8,101 nucleotides of DNA from an uncultured Neomegalonema sp. (GCA_937944035.1 CALDZQ010000134.1:1-8101); one strand, 5' to 3'; positions 1-7,270 are shown, counted from the stretch's first letter. Numbers and translations are program-made. Notes: a model not told the origin generated them from the letters alone.

Positions 1-8
1 GTGCCGCA

Positions 9-644
9 TCACAGCGGGCGGAGCGCCAACTGCCGCATATTCGGCAGGTGCATCGCGATCATCGCGCCAAACACGATGGTCCCCGCGCCGAGCAGTGCGC
101 TTGAATATACCAGACCAATCAGCCCGAACAACAGCTCCGGCGGCAAGGTTTTAGCGATCCCGAACACCCCAAGCCCCAGCGCCAATGCCCATGAAGTGGC
201 GGAGATCGAACCGAAGATCAAAACCTTGCTGAATTGAGGCAACGGCAGCATCCACAGCGGCTCTCCAACCGCTTCACGCAGGACCGGCAACACATGATAC
301 GCCAAAGCCCAGGCATTCGCCGTCAAAATCGCGACGACCAGCAGCTTCGCGGCCAGCTTGGCCGAGATCAGCGCGGGATCGAGTCCGGTTTTTATCACCA
401 AAATCGTCAATCCGCTCGCCCATAGAATGAGCAGAGCAACGATCAGCGGTCGGTGAATCATATGAATGAAGTCAACATCGCTTTGCTTCAACGGCGCACC
501 GAAATGTCGTATCACCCGGAAATCCGCATAGAAAGCGAGGCCGAGACCAAGTGCAAGACCGACGAAGTGAACGAACCGAATTGCATCAAGCCTCAATGCG
601 TCTTGTATGAGCGCGTAGTCGTGAAGTAGAAAATGGTGTTCCAT
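9..644 (-). CDS. Multi-pass integral membrane protein, function unknown
   Basis: I do not recognise this 211-residue protein with certainty. It is strongly hydrophobic, with about five or six likely membrane segments (roughly residues 22-40, 66-86, 94-119, 139-163 and 172-198), so it should sit in the inner membrane. Charged or metal-capable residues lie in or near the segments: His26, Asp41, His61 and His64, and Lys96 and Lys100. That pattern loosely recalls small CopD/DUF2214-like membrane proteins, but this is only an impression. I chose the ATG at 644 because a GAGG ribosome-binding sequence lies 8 bases before it. The frame stays open to a TTG at 677, which has no comparable site. The gene is transcribed away from the formaldehyde dehydrogenase gene and ends at a TGA near the left edge. 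Nothing in the sequence ties it functionally to methanol oxidation. Confidence 0.8.
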   Translation of the reverse strand: MEHHFLLHDYALIQDALRLDAIRFVHFVGLALGLGLAFYADFRVIRHFGAPLKQSDVDFIHMIHRPLIVALLILWASGLTILVIKTGLDPALISAKLAAKLLVVAILTANAWALAYHVLPVLREAVGEPLWMLPLPQFSKVLIFGSISATSWALALGLGVFGIAKTLPPELLFGLIGLVYSSALLGAGTIVFGAMIAMHLPNMRQLALRPL

Positions 645-888
645 GCTTAAATCCTCAGCATACTGGTTGCAGTGCAACTCGCCTATAAGGAGATTATGAC
701 CAAAAATCGTTCAGCTTTGGGCTGTATTGCCCACTTCAACCACGATGCCACCCCGCGCCGCCCGCTCAACCCTGACTCATCACCACCCCGCCCCACAAAA
801 ACCCGTACACCGAAAATCCCTCTCGCAATCTGCGCGGTGATTTGCAATGTTCGCCTCAATGATAAATTTCTAAAGGGAGGGGAAACCC
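645..888. promoter_or_regulatory. Divergent intergenic region between membrane protein gene and formaldehyde dehydrogenase gene
   Basis: This stretch of 244 bases separates two divergently transcribed genes, so it must hold promoters for both. I found no convincing pair of -35 and -10 boxes. The AT-richer part near 858-872 (TGATAAATTTCTAA) is the likeliest place for plus-strand promoter elements. The ribosome-binding sequence AAAGGGAGG at 872-880 ends 8 bases before the ATG at 889. A short plus-strand open frame (672-917) crosses the region and overlaps the next gene, but it has low-complexity Pro/Arg/Thr content and looks like chance. No operator, riboswitch or terminator hairpin was recognised. 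Confidence 0.45.
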
Positions 889-2001
<1,113 letters not shown>

Positions 2002-2028
2002 GTGCGATAAATTGATAACCACAGTATC

Positions 2029-2065
2029 AAAATCACGCCCGAAAATCTTCGGGCGTGATTTTTTT
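2029..2065 (+). terminator. Strong intrinsic terminator after the formaldehyde dehydrogenase gene
   Basis: A perfect 15-bp stem is formed by AAAATCACGCCCGAA (2029-2043) and its reverse complement at 2048-2062, around an AATC loop. A run of T continues to 2065. It begins 27 bases after the TAA stop at 1999-2001. This is a textbook Rho-independent terminator and should insulate xoxF from readthrough. Because the left arm starts with a run of A, it could also stop transcription on the minus strand. Confidence 0.92.
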
Positions 2066-2084
2066 ATTTAAAACAATACCTTAA

Positions 2085-2097
2085 AAATCACGCCCGC
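2085..2097 (+). repeat. Extra copy of the terminator left arm (13-base direct repeat)
   Basis: The 13 bases AAAATCACGCCCG at 2085-2097 are identical to 2029-2041, the left arm of the preceding terminator. With the extra A at 2084, this copy can pair over 14 bp with the terminator's right arm (2050-2063), enclosing a 20-base loop. The two hairpins are mutually exclusive because they share that arm. It may be a relic of duplication, part of a bidirectional terminator, or an alternative fold of the RNA. The identity is seen directly; a function is not. Confidence 0.75.
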
Positions 2098-2295
2098 CCG
2101 CCACCTCTTTCACAATGTGGGATACCAAAGCGTCTTTTGTACCTTGACGATCAAGAGTGCATGGGCAAGGCTGACCTCCTAATAAAAATATAAGAGTCGA
2201 ATTGGCCTTAAAGCATATCGACCGGATTACCCGCCATCCAATGTGTGACCAACAACACAAACGTGGTGATCGTAACAACCTAGGGAGACTACTAC
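2098..2295 (+). promoter_or_regulatory. Promoter and leader region of xoxF
   Basis: These 198 bases lie between the formaldehyde dehydrogenase terminator and xoxF and should contain the xoxF promoter. A TTGACG hexamer at 2144-2149 looks like a -35 box, but no good -10 box stands 16-18 bases downstream. TATAAG at 2189-2194, in an AT-rich patch, looks like a -10 box but has no matching -35. The TTGACG lies inside a small palindrome, CTTGA-CGA-TCAAG (2143-2155), which could be an operator. The ribosome-binding sequence GGGAGA (2283-2288) precedes the xoxF ATG by 7 bases. No riboswitch-like fold was recognised, and the exact promoter is undecided. Confidence 0.45.
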
Positions 2296-4095
2296 ATGAA
2301 AAAGCTGCTTGTTTCTGGCGTTGCCGCCTTTGCGATGTTCGCAGGGTCCGCAATGGCGAACGAGAGCGTTCTCACCAATTCGAAGAACCCGAACGGCATG
2401 GTTCTTCAAACTGGCGATTATGCGAACACCCGCTATTCAAAGCTGAACCAGATCAACCGCCATAACGTGAAAAACCTTCAGGTCGCCTGGACGTTTTCAA
2501 CGGGTGTTCTGCGCGGTCACGAAGGCGCACCGCTCGTGGTCGGTGACACGATGTATGTGCATACACCGTTCCCGAACATCGTTTACGCCCTCGATCTTTC
2601 CAATGACGGCGCGATCAAGTGGAAATACGAGCCAAAGCAAGACCCGGACGTGATTCCGGTCATGTGCTGTGACACGGTCAACCGTGGTCTGGCCTTCGCG
2701 AACGGCAAAGTATTCCTGCACCAGGCTGACACCACCGTCGTCGCGCTCAACGCGGACAGCGGCGAAGTCGAATGGTCCGTCGTCAACGGCGATCCGTCAG
2801 TCGGTGAAACAAACACGGCAACGGTTCTGCCTGTGAATGACAAAATCATCGTCGGCATCTCCGGCGGCGAGTTCGGCATTCAGGGCCACGTCACCGCATA
2901 CAACATCGAAACGGGCGAGAAAATATGGCGCGGCTATTCTCAAGGCCCGGACGACATGCTGTTGTTCGATGAGAACACCACCGAACTCGGCAAGCCGGTC
3001 GGCAAAGACAGCTCGCTCAACTCATGGGAAGGCGATCAGTGGAAAATCGGCGGCGGGGCGACCTGGGGCTGGTATTCATACGATCCTGATCTGAACCTCG
3101 TCTATTACGGTTCGGGCAACCCCTCCACCTGGAACCCTGCTCAGCGTCCCGGCGACAACAAATGGTCGATGACCATCTTCGCCCGTGATGCCGATACCGG
3201 TGTTGCCAAGTGGGTTTACCAAATGACCCCGCACGATGAGTGGGATTATGACGGCATCAACGAAATGATCCTCACGGATCAGGAAATTGATGGCAAAATG
3301 CGCAAACTCCTCACGCACTTCGACCGTAACGGCCTCGGCTATACCCTCGATCGTGAGTCCGGCGAGCTGCTCGTCGCCGAAAAATATGATCCGGTTGTCA
3401 ACTGGACCACAGGCGTCGATATGGACCCTGAAAGCGAAACCTACGGCCGTCCGGCTGTGGTCGCTGAATACTCCACCGAGCAAAACGGCGAAGACGTGAA
3501 CTCCGTCGGCATCTGCCCTGCTGCGCTTGGGTCGAAAGACCAACAGCCAGCGGCATACAGCCCGCGCACAGAACTGTTCTACGTTCCTACAAACCACGTT
3601 TGCATGGATTACGAACCGTTCCGCGTCTCCTACACCGCCGGTCAGCCTTACGTTGGCGCAACCCTCGCAATGTACCCCGCTCCAGACAGCCACGGCGGCA
3701 TGGGTAACTTCATCGCTTGGGACGGTAAAAAAGGTGAGATCGTCTGGTCCCTGCCTGAGAAATTCTCGGTATGGTCCGGTGCGCTCGCAACCGCCGGTGA
3801 TGTCGTGTTCTACGGCACGCTGGAAGGCCACCTCAAAGCGGTTGACGCCAAGTCGGGTCAAGAACTCTACAAGTTCAAAACCCCGTCCGGCATCATCGGC
3901 AACGTGATGACTTACAGCCATGAAGGCAAACAGCACATCGCCATTCTCTCCGGCGTTGGCGGTTGGGCAGGCATCGGCCTTGCGGCCGGTCTGGTTAACC
4001 CGAACGACGGCCTCGGCGCAGTTGGCGGCTATGCGGCACTCAGCAACTACACCGCTCTCGGCGGCCAGTTGACCGTGTTCGCACTGCCAGACTGA
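2296..4095 (+). CDS. xoxF: XoxF: lanthanide-dependent PQQ methanol/alcohol dehydrogenase
   Basis: This periplasmic quinoprotein oxidises methanol (and often formaldehyde or other primary alcohols) and gives electrons to cytochrome XoxG. The 599-residue precursor has a Sec signal peptide (residues 1-21, cut after AMA) and an eight-bladed propeller-type sequence. Key residues are visible: the vicinal disulfide Cys124-Cys125; metal ligands Glu192 (in GGEFG), Asn275 (in GSGNPSTWN) and catalytic Asp317; and Asp319 two residues later, in WDYDG. MxaF enzymes have Ala at that last position, so Asp319 marks a lanthanide-using enzyme. Trp257 (in GATWGW) should stack on PQQ, and Arg344 (in HFDRNG) should contact it. 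Cys407 and Cys436 are a plausible second disulfide. The sequence looks like clade XoxF5, but the clade call is from memory. A GGGAGA site precedes the ATG. A hairpin terminator follows before xoxG. No mxaF or mxaI is visible here. Confidence 0.97.
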   Translation: MKKLLVSGVAAFAMFAGSAMANESVLTNSKNPNGMVLQTGDYANTRYSKLNQINRHNVKNLQVAWTFSTGVLRGHEGAPLVVGDTMYVHTPFPNIVYALDLSNDGAIKWKYEPKQDPDVIPVMCCDTVNRGLAFANGKVFLHQADTTVVALNADSGEVEWSVVNGDPSVGETNTATVLPVNDKIIVGISGGEFGIQGHVTAYNIETGEKIWRGYSQGPDDMLLFDENTTELGKPVGKDSSLNSWEGDQWKIGGGATWGWYSYDPDLNLVYYGSGNPSTWNPAQRPGDNKWSMTIFARDADTGVAKWVYQMTPHDEWDYDGINEMILTDQEIDGKMRKLLTHFDRNGLGYTLDRESGELLVAEKYDPVVNWTTGVDMDPESETYGRPAVVAEYSTEQNGEDVNSVGICPAALGSKDQQPAAYSPRTELFYVPTNHVCMDYEPFRVSYTAGQPYVGATLAMYPAPDSHGGMGNFIAWDGKKGEIVWSLPEKFSVWSGALATAGDVVFYGTLEGHLKAVDAKSGQELYKFKTPSGIIGNVMTYSHEGKQHIAILSGVGGWAGIGLAAGLVNPNDGLGAVGGYAALSNYTALGGQLTVFALPD

Positions 4096-4123
4096 TCTGA
4101 CTGACGTTTGACTGAACCAGAGG

Positions 4124-4159
4124 AGCCCGGCGTTGGAGCGATCCGTCGCCGGGCTTTTT
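4124..4159 (+). terminator. Hairpin terminator or attenuator between xoxF and xoxG
   Basis: AGCCCGGCG (4124-4132) pairs perfectly over 9 bp with CGCCGGGCT (4147-4155) around a 14-base loop, followed by TTTT to 4159. It starts 28 bases after the xoxF stop. Since xoxG, xoxJ and the next gene lie downstream on the same strand with no obvious new promoter, partial readthrough is likely, giving much more xoxF than xoxG message. A weaker 5-bp hairpin (CCCGT 4170-4174 with ACGGG 4183-4187) follows and lies just before the xoxG ribosome-binding site. Confidence 0.85.
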
Positions 4160-4206
4160 CATAAAAAAACCCGTCACAATGAACGGGATCAGGGAGAGAC
4201 CCACCG

Positions 4207-4923
4207 ATGAAAACAATCCTCCGGAGCGCAGCCGCCGCCCTCTTGCTGGCCACCGCACCAATCGCGGTCATGGCCAATGACAAGATTGCCGAAGCCGAAA
4301 AAATGATGATGCAGGCCAAGGAGATGCAGGCAGAAGCGCAAGCGATGGCTGAAAAAGCGGCCTCGATGATGGAAGCCGCAAAAGCCGAAGCCGCCGACGC
4401 CGCTGCAACCGCCACTGCCGCAGCAGCCGAAGCGAAAGACGAAGAACCGCAAGCCGCCGACGCTGAGGCAAGCGAAGAAGCGCCCGATAATATCAAGGTC
4501 AGCTACGAAGAGGACGGCAAATATTTCACCGAAGATGACGTGCCCACCTACAACGTCGCCGAAGACGGCACGGTTGACTGGTACACATTCTCCGGCTTCC
4601 GCCGCTATCACTCCGAATGCCATGTCTGCCACGGCCCGGATGGTGAAGGCTCCACCTACGCCCCCGCGCTCAAAAAATCCGCGCTGGACATGGACTATTA
4701 CGACTTCGTCGATGTCATCACCAACGGCCGCAAAGCCGTCGGCGCCTCCGCCAACAGCGTCATGCCGGCCTTTGGCACAAACAAGAACGTGATGTGCTAC
4801 ATTGACGATCTGTACGTATACTTAAAAGCACGCGGAACCGAGGAAGTCGGACGCGGGCGTCCAGCGAAAAAAGAAAAGAAAAACGACGTTTATCGCGAGA
4901 TTGAAAACGATTGCATGGGATGA
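4207..4923 (+). CDS. xoxG: XoxG: cytochrome c (cL / c553i type), electron acceptor of XoxF, with long N-terminal helical extension
   Basis: This periplasmic class I cytochrome c takes electrons from XoxF. A signal peptide covers residues 1-23 (cut after VMA). The heme motif CHVCH is at 138-142 and the likely axial ligand is Met186 in SVMPAFG. Cys197 and Cys236 make four cysteines in total, matching the 'four-Cys methanol metabolism-related' cytochrome family and suggesting a disulfide. The end of the protein is Lys-rich (AKKEKK at 220-225), then closes on CMG. The odd part is residues 24-94, a stretch of Ala, Glu, Lys and Met with no place in the heme fold. It should form a long helix, then an acidic Ala-rich linker. 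Met33, 40, 47 and 54 and Ala30, 37, 44, 51 and 58 recur every seven residues. At 238 residues it seems longer than usual XoxG. AGGGAGA lies about 10 bases before the ATG. Its stop overlaps the likely xoxJ start. Confidence 0.94.
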   Translation: MKTILRSAAAALLLATAPIAVMANDKIAEAEKMMMQAKEMQAEAQAMAEKAASMMEAAKAEAADAAATATAAAAEAKDEEPQAADAEASEEAPDNIKVSYEEDGKYFTEDDVPTYNVAEDGTVDWYTFSGFRRYHSECHVCHGPDGEGSTYAPALKKSALDMDYYDFVDVITNGRKAVGASANSVMPAFGTNKNVMCYIDDLYVYLKARGTEEVGRGRPAKKEKKNDVYREIENDCMG

Positions 4924-5780
4924 GAATGCGAAATCACCTCACAAGACATGTGACCCTGAAACTGGCGGCGCTGATCTCAGCGCCGTTTTTCGCCTTTGGC
5001 ACGGCTCAGGCGCAAACCTCCGACCTCGTCTCGAAAAGCGCCCTGCGCGTCTGCGCCGACCCCGCCAACATGCCCTTCTCCAACAAAGCGGGCGAGGGCT
5101 TCGAGAACAAAATCGCCGAACTGATCGCCGCCAAACTCGAATTGCCGCTGCAATACACATGGTTCCCGATGGCCACCGGCTTCATCCGCCGCACCCTGCG
5201 CGAAAACCGCTGCGATGTCGTAATCGGCTACGCCCAAGGCCATGAACTGGTGCTCAACACCAACCATTATTACGTCTCGAACTACGTGATGGTCGTCAAA
5301 GCCGACAGCGAGTTGGCCGACCTGACAACAATGGCCGACCCCCGCCTGAAGGGCAAAACCCTGGGTGTCATCGCCGGTGGCCCCCCCGCAACCCACGCCA
5401 CCAAACGCGGCCTGATCGGCAAGGCCAAGGCTTATAACCTGATGGTCGACCGCCGCATCGAATCCCCCTCCGAGGAAATGATCGCCGATGTGATCTCCGG
5501 CGAGACGGACGCGGCGCTGATGTGGGGTCCGATTGGCGGCTATTTCGCCAAACAGGCAGAGCCGCCCTTGAAGGTAATCCCGCTGACCGCCGAGAAAATC
5601 CCGCCCCGCCTGTTCTTCCGCATCACAATGGGCGTGCGGCAGGGTGAGCTGGTCTGGAAGCGCAAGCTGAACTCCCTCATCCGCCGCAACCGCGAAGAAA
5701 TTGACGCCATCCTCACCGACTACGGTGTGCCACTGGTCAGCGAATACGGCGAACCTCTCGAACCTGAGAAAGCGCAATAG
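4920..5780 (+). CDS. xoxJ: XoxJ: quinoprotein dehydrogenase-associated periplasmic substrate-binding-like protein
   Basis: This is a member of the MxaJ/XoxJ family, which shares the fold of bacterial extracellular solute-binding proteins and is needed for, or assists, active methanol dehydrogenase. The exact role (chaperone, PQQ or metal loading, activation) is unsettled. From the ATG at 4920 it has 286 residues, with a signal peptide ending at AQA (residue 31). Family hallmarks are LRVCADPANMPFSN near residues 42-55, NRCDVVIG near 96-103, and SGETDAALMWGP further on. Cys45 and Cys98 could form a disulfide. The start is uncertain. ATG 4920 overlaps the xoxG stop as ATGA, typical of translational coupling, but has a poor ribosome-binding site. 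ATG 4926 would use GGGATGAG just before it and give 284 residues. A TTG at 4911 is less likely. The stop is one base from the next gene's ATG, so these genes are surely co-transcribed. Confidence 0.92.
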   Translation: MRMRNHLTRHVTLKLAALISAPFFAFGTAQAQTSDLVSKSALRVCADPANMPFSNKAGEGFENKIAELIAAKLELPLQYTWFPMATGFIRRTLRENRCDVVIGYAQGHELVLNTNHYYVSNYVMVVKADSELADLTTMADPRLKGKTLGVIAGGPPATHATKRGLIGKAKAYNLMVDRRIESPSEEMIADVISGETDAALMWGPIGGYFAKQAEPPLKVIPLTAEKIPPRLFFRITMGVRQGELVWKRKLNSLIRRNREEIDAILTDYGVPLVSEYGEPLEPEKAQ

Positions 5781-5781
5781 A

Positions 5782-6315
5782 ATGAGACCGATGCTCGCCC
5801 TGACCCTCGCCCTCGCGAGCATCTCCCTCCCCGCTTACGCAGCGGAGGAACCCAAAGAATACCGCGAGGACGGCTACCGCAGCCCCGTGCCGGATACGCT
5901 GGAGGGTGCAACCGTCGTCGATGACGATGCGGCCTATGCGGTGTGGAAAACGGGCGCGGTCGTCTTCATCGACGTGCTGCCCCGCCCGCCCAAACCAAAG
6001 CTGCCAGAGGGCACAATCTACCGCGAAAAACCCCGCATGAGCATCCCCGGCTCCGTCTGGCTGCCCAATGTCGGCTATGGCCGCATCGCAGATGTCACGG
6101 ACGAATATTTCCGCACCCGCCTTGAGAAAGCGGTGGACGGCGACAAAGACACGCCCGTCCTGTTCTTCTGCCTCGACGATTGCTGGATGTCATGGAACGC
6201 CGCCAAGCGCGCGCGCGAAGAATACGGCTACACCAACGTCTTCTGGTATCCCTACGGCACGGACGGTTGGAAGTTTGAAAACTACCCGATGGAGCGGATT
6301 GAACGGGCGGAGTAA
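5782..6315 (+). CDS. PQQ-dependent catabolism-associated CXXCW motif protein (rhodanese-like, periplasmic)
   Basis: This 177-residue secreted protein (signal peptide about 1-20, cut after AYA) belongs to the family named for a CXXCW motif and repeatedly found beside PQQ-dependent alcohol dehydrogenases. The hallmark stretch is FFCLDDCWMSWNAAKRA. The cysteines are residues 130 and 134, followed by Trp135, so the visible spacing is C-x3-C-W. The overall pattern (a GAVVFIDVLP strand, the IPGSVWLP segment, then a cysteine loop followed by a helix and GY-x-NVFWYPYGTDGW) resembles a rhodanese domain with Cys130 at the active loop. Its reaction is unknown; thiol redox chemistry or sulfur transfer in the periplasm is inferred. 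The ATG at 5782 is chosen because it lies just after the xoxJ stop and gives a good signal peptide; an upstream in-frame start would bury that signal inside xoxJ. It is the last gene of the xox run and meets a convergent gene 34 bases on. Confidence 0.9.
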   Translation: MRPMLALTLALASISLPAYAAEEPKEYREDGYRSPVPDTLEGATVVDDDAAYAVWKTGAVVFIDVLPRPPKPKLPEGTIYREKPRMSIPGSVWLPNVGYGRIADVTDEYFRTRLEKAVDGDKDTPVLFFCLDDCWMSWNAAKRAREEYGYTNVFWYPYGTDGWKFENYPMERIERAE

Positions 6316-6322
6316 CCCGCCC
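6305..6322. other. GC hairpin at the convergent gene junction
   Basis: GGGCGG (6305-6310) pairs with CCGCCC (6317-6322) around AGTAAC, straddling the stop codon of the CXXCW protein gene (TAA 6313-6315). The stem is only 6 bp and there is no T run on either side, so it is not a convincing Rho-independent terminator. The 34 bases between the two convergent stops hold no other clear terminator, so readthrough from both sides, producing antisense RNA, is possible. Confidence 0.3.
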
Positions 6323-6349
6323 ATCCCGCAACCGTTCCGAGAACGCCGC

Positions 6350-7201
6350 CTACGCGCCGCCCAACTCGAAAATCTTCTCGAACATCGACTCTTCCGTATC
6401 GGTCATCCGAACCTTGATCTTCTGCACACCGCTGTCCGGCACATCGAACGATACCGTCGGATCTTCGCTGAGCGAGATGCTGCCCGTCATCGTGAACAGC
6501 TTCTCCTCATCATTCCACGCTTCCAGCGTCTCGACATAGCGCGCGGGGATGTAGAGCAGCGAAATCTGATCCATCTGCATACCCGAATGCTGCGGGTGTC
6601 TGAGATCAAGCTGAACCTGCTTGCTCTCCGGTTCATCCGCCTGCTTCAGCCGCTCCATCGCGGTTTTCGGCATCCCGAATCCTTTGAGATCCATCTGGCC
6701 CAGCGACGCCAACGCTTCTTCGACACCCGTGGTGGGCGGGGCCGCACACGCGCCTTGTCCGGCGGTCTTCACAAAGGACGACGCCATATAAAGTTCGCCA
6801 TCATCGGTCTCGACAATCGCCCGCACATTGGATGGCCCGTTCAGGCGCATCGCCACGCTGGTCGAGAACGCCGTCTGCGGGCTGTTCATCGCAAAATCAG
6901 CGGACACGGGCATCGGGTTCTCGTCGATAATCAGCGTCACAGACTTGATCGTCCGCCCGTCGTCAAACTTGACCGAAGCGGAAACCGGCACACGGGTATC
7001 GTTTGCGGCGCGGTAAGGAACCTCCAGATTGAGCAAGCCGTCGGGCGCTTTGGTGATCTCGCGATCCCCGTAAATCTCGTCGCGCAATTCGCTCCATGTC
7101 CCGGTCTGCGATCCCGCCGAAGGGCCAACCGACCCCGCCGCGATTGCGGTTGAGGACGCAAAAGAAAAGGCCACCGCAGCGGCAATCATCGACAGGCGCA
7201 T
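6350..7201 (-). CDS. Quinoprotein dehydrogenase-associated SoxYZ-like carrier protein
   Basis: This 283-residue periplasmic protein (signal peptide 1-21, cut after AIA) looks like a fusion of a SoxY-like N-terminal half (about 38-155) and a SoxZ-like C-terminal half (about 195-280, with HPQHSGMQMD and VKFD/VRMTD-type immunoglobulin strands). In thiosulfate oxidation, SoxY carries sulfur intermediates on a cysteine at its flexible C-terminal end. Here the only cysteine is Cys152 in KTAGQGACAAPP, at the junction of the two halves, so the swinging arm is internal. The family is known from gene neighbourhoods of PQQ-dependent dehydrogenases, and its cargo is unknown. No sox genes proper are present here, so a role with the quinoprotein system rather than thiosulfate oxidation is likely. 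A GGGAGAG site precedes the ATG at 7201. It converges on the xox operon and lies downstream of the OpgC-like gene on the same strand, 74 bases away. Confidence 0.9.
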   Translation of the reverse strand: MRLSMIAAAVAFSFASSTAIAAGSVGPSAGSQTGTWSELRDEIYGDREITKAPDGLLNLEVPYRAANDTRVPVSASVKFDDGRTIKSVTLIIDENPMPVSADFAMNSPQTAFSTSVAMRLNGPSNVRAIVETDDGELYMASSFVKTAGQGACAAPPTTGVEEALASLGQMDLKGFGMPKTAMERLKQADEPESKQVQLDLRHPQHSGMQMDQISLLYIPARYVETLEAWNDEEKLFTMTGSISLSEDPTVSFDVPDSGVQKIKVRMTDTEESMFEKIFELGGA

Positions 7202-7270
7202 AGCTCTCTCCCAGTTTCACGGGCTTTCGTTGCCACGAGCATACAGTAACGCTAGGGCAGGTTACAGAAA

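Noticed and set aside
2098..2295. Riboswitch in the xoxF leader
   Set aside because: I could find no long paired stems or recognised consensus in the leader; it looks mostly unstructured.
3076..3936. Long minus-strand open frame inside xoxF (286 codons)
   Set aside because: Antisense shadow of xoxF, whose frame carries all catalytic and metal-binding residues.
4300..4480. Possible frameshift or assembly error as the source of the low-complexity part of XoxG
   Set aside because: The frame is continuous from a good signal peptide through the repeat to an intact heme domain. The strict heptad of Met and Ala argues for a selected helix.
4189..4632. Gly/Phe-rich minus-strand frames opposite the XoxG extension
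   Set aside because: They are the complement of Ala- and Glu-rich codons in xoxG. The Gly-rich look comes from GCC/GCG codons read backwards.
4977..5822. Long minus-strand open frame opposite xoxJ (281 codons)
   Set aside because: Antisense shadow; the plus frame has a signal peptide and family motifs, and this one has neither.
6068..7153. 361-codon plus-strand open frame crossing the convergent junction
   Set aside because: It overlaps the end of the CXXCW protein gene in another frame and lies antisense to the SoxYZ-like gene. Its Arg-, His- and Leu-rich translation is typical of an out-of-frame reading.
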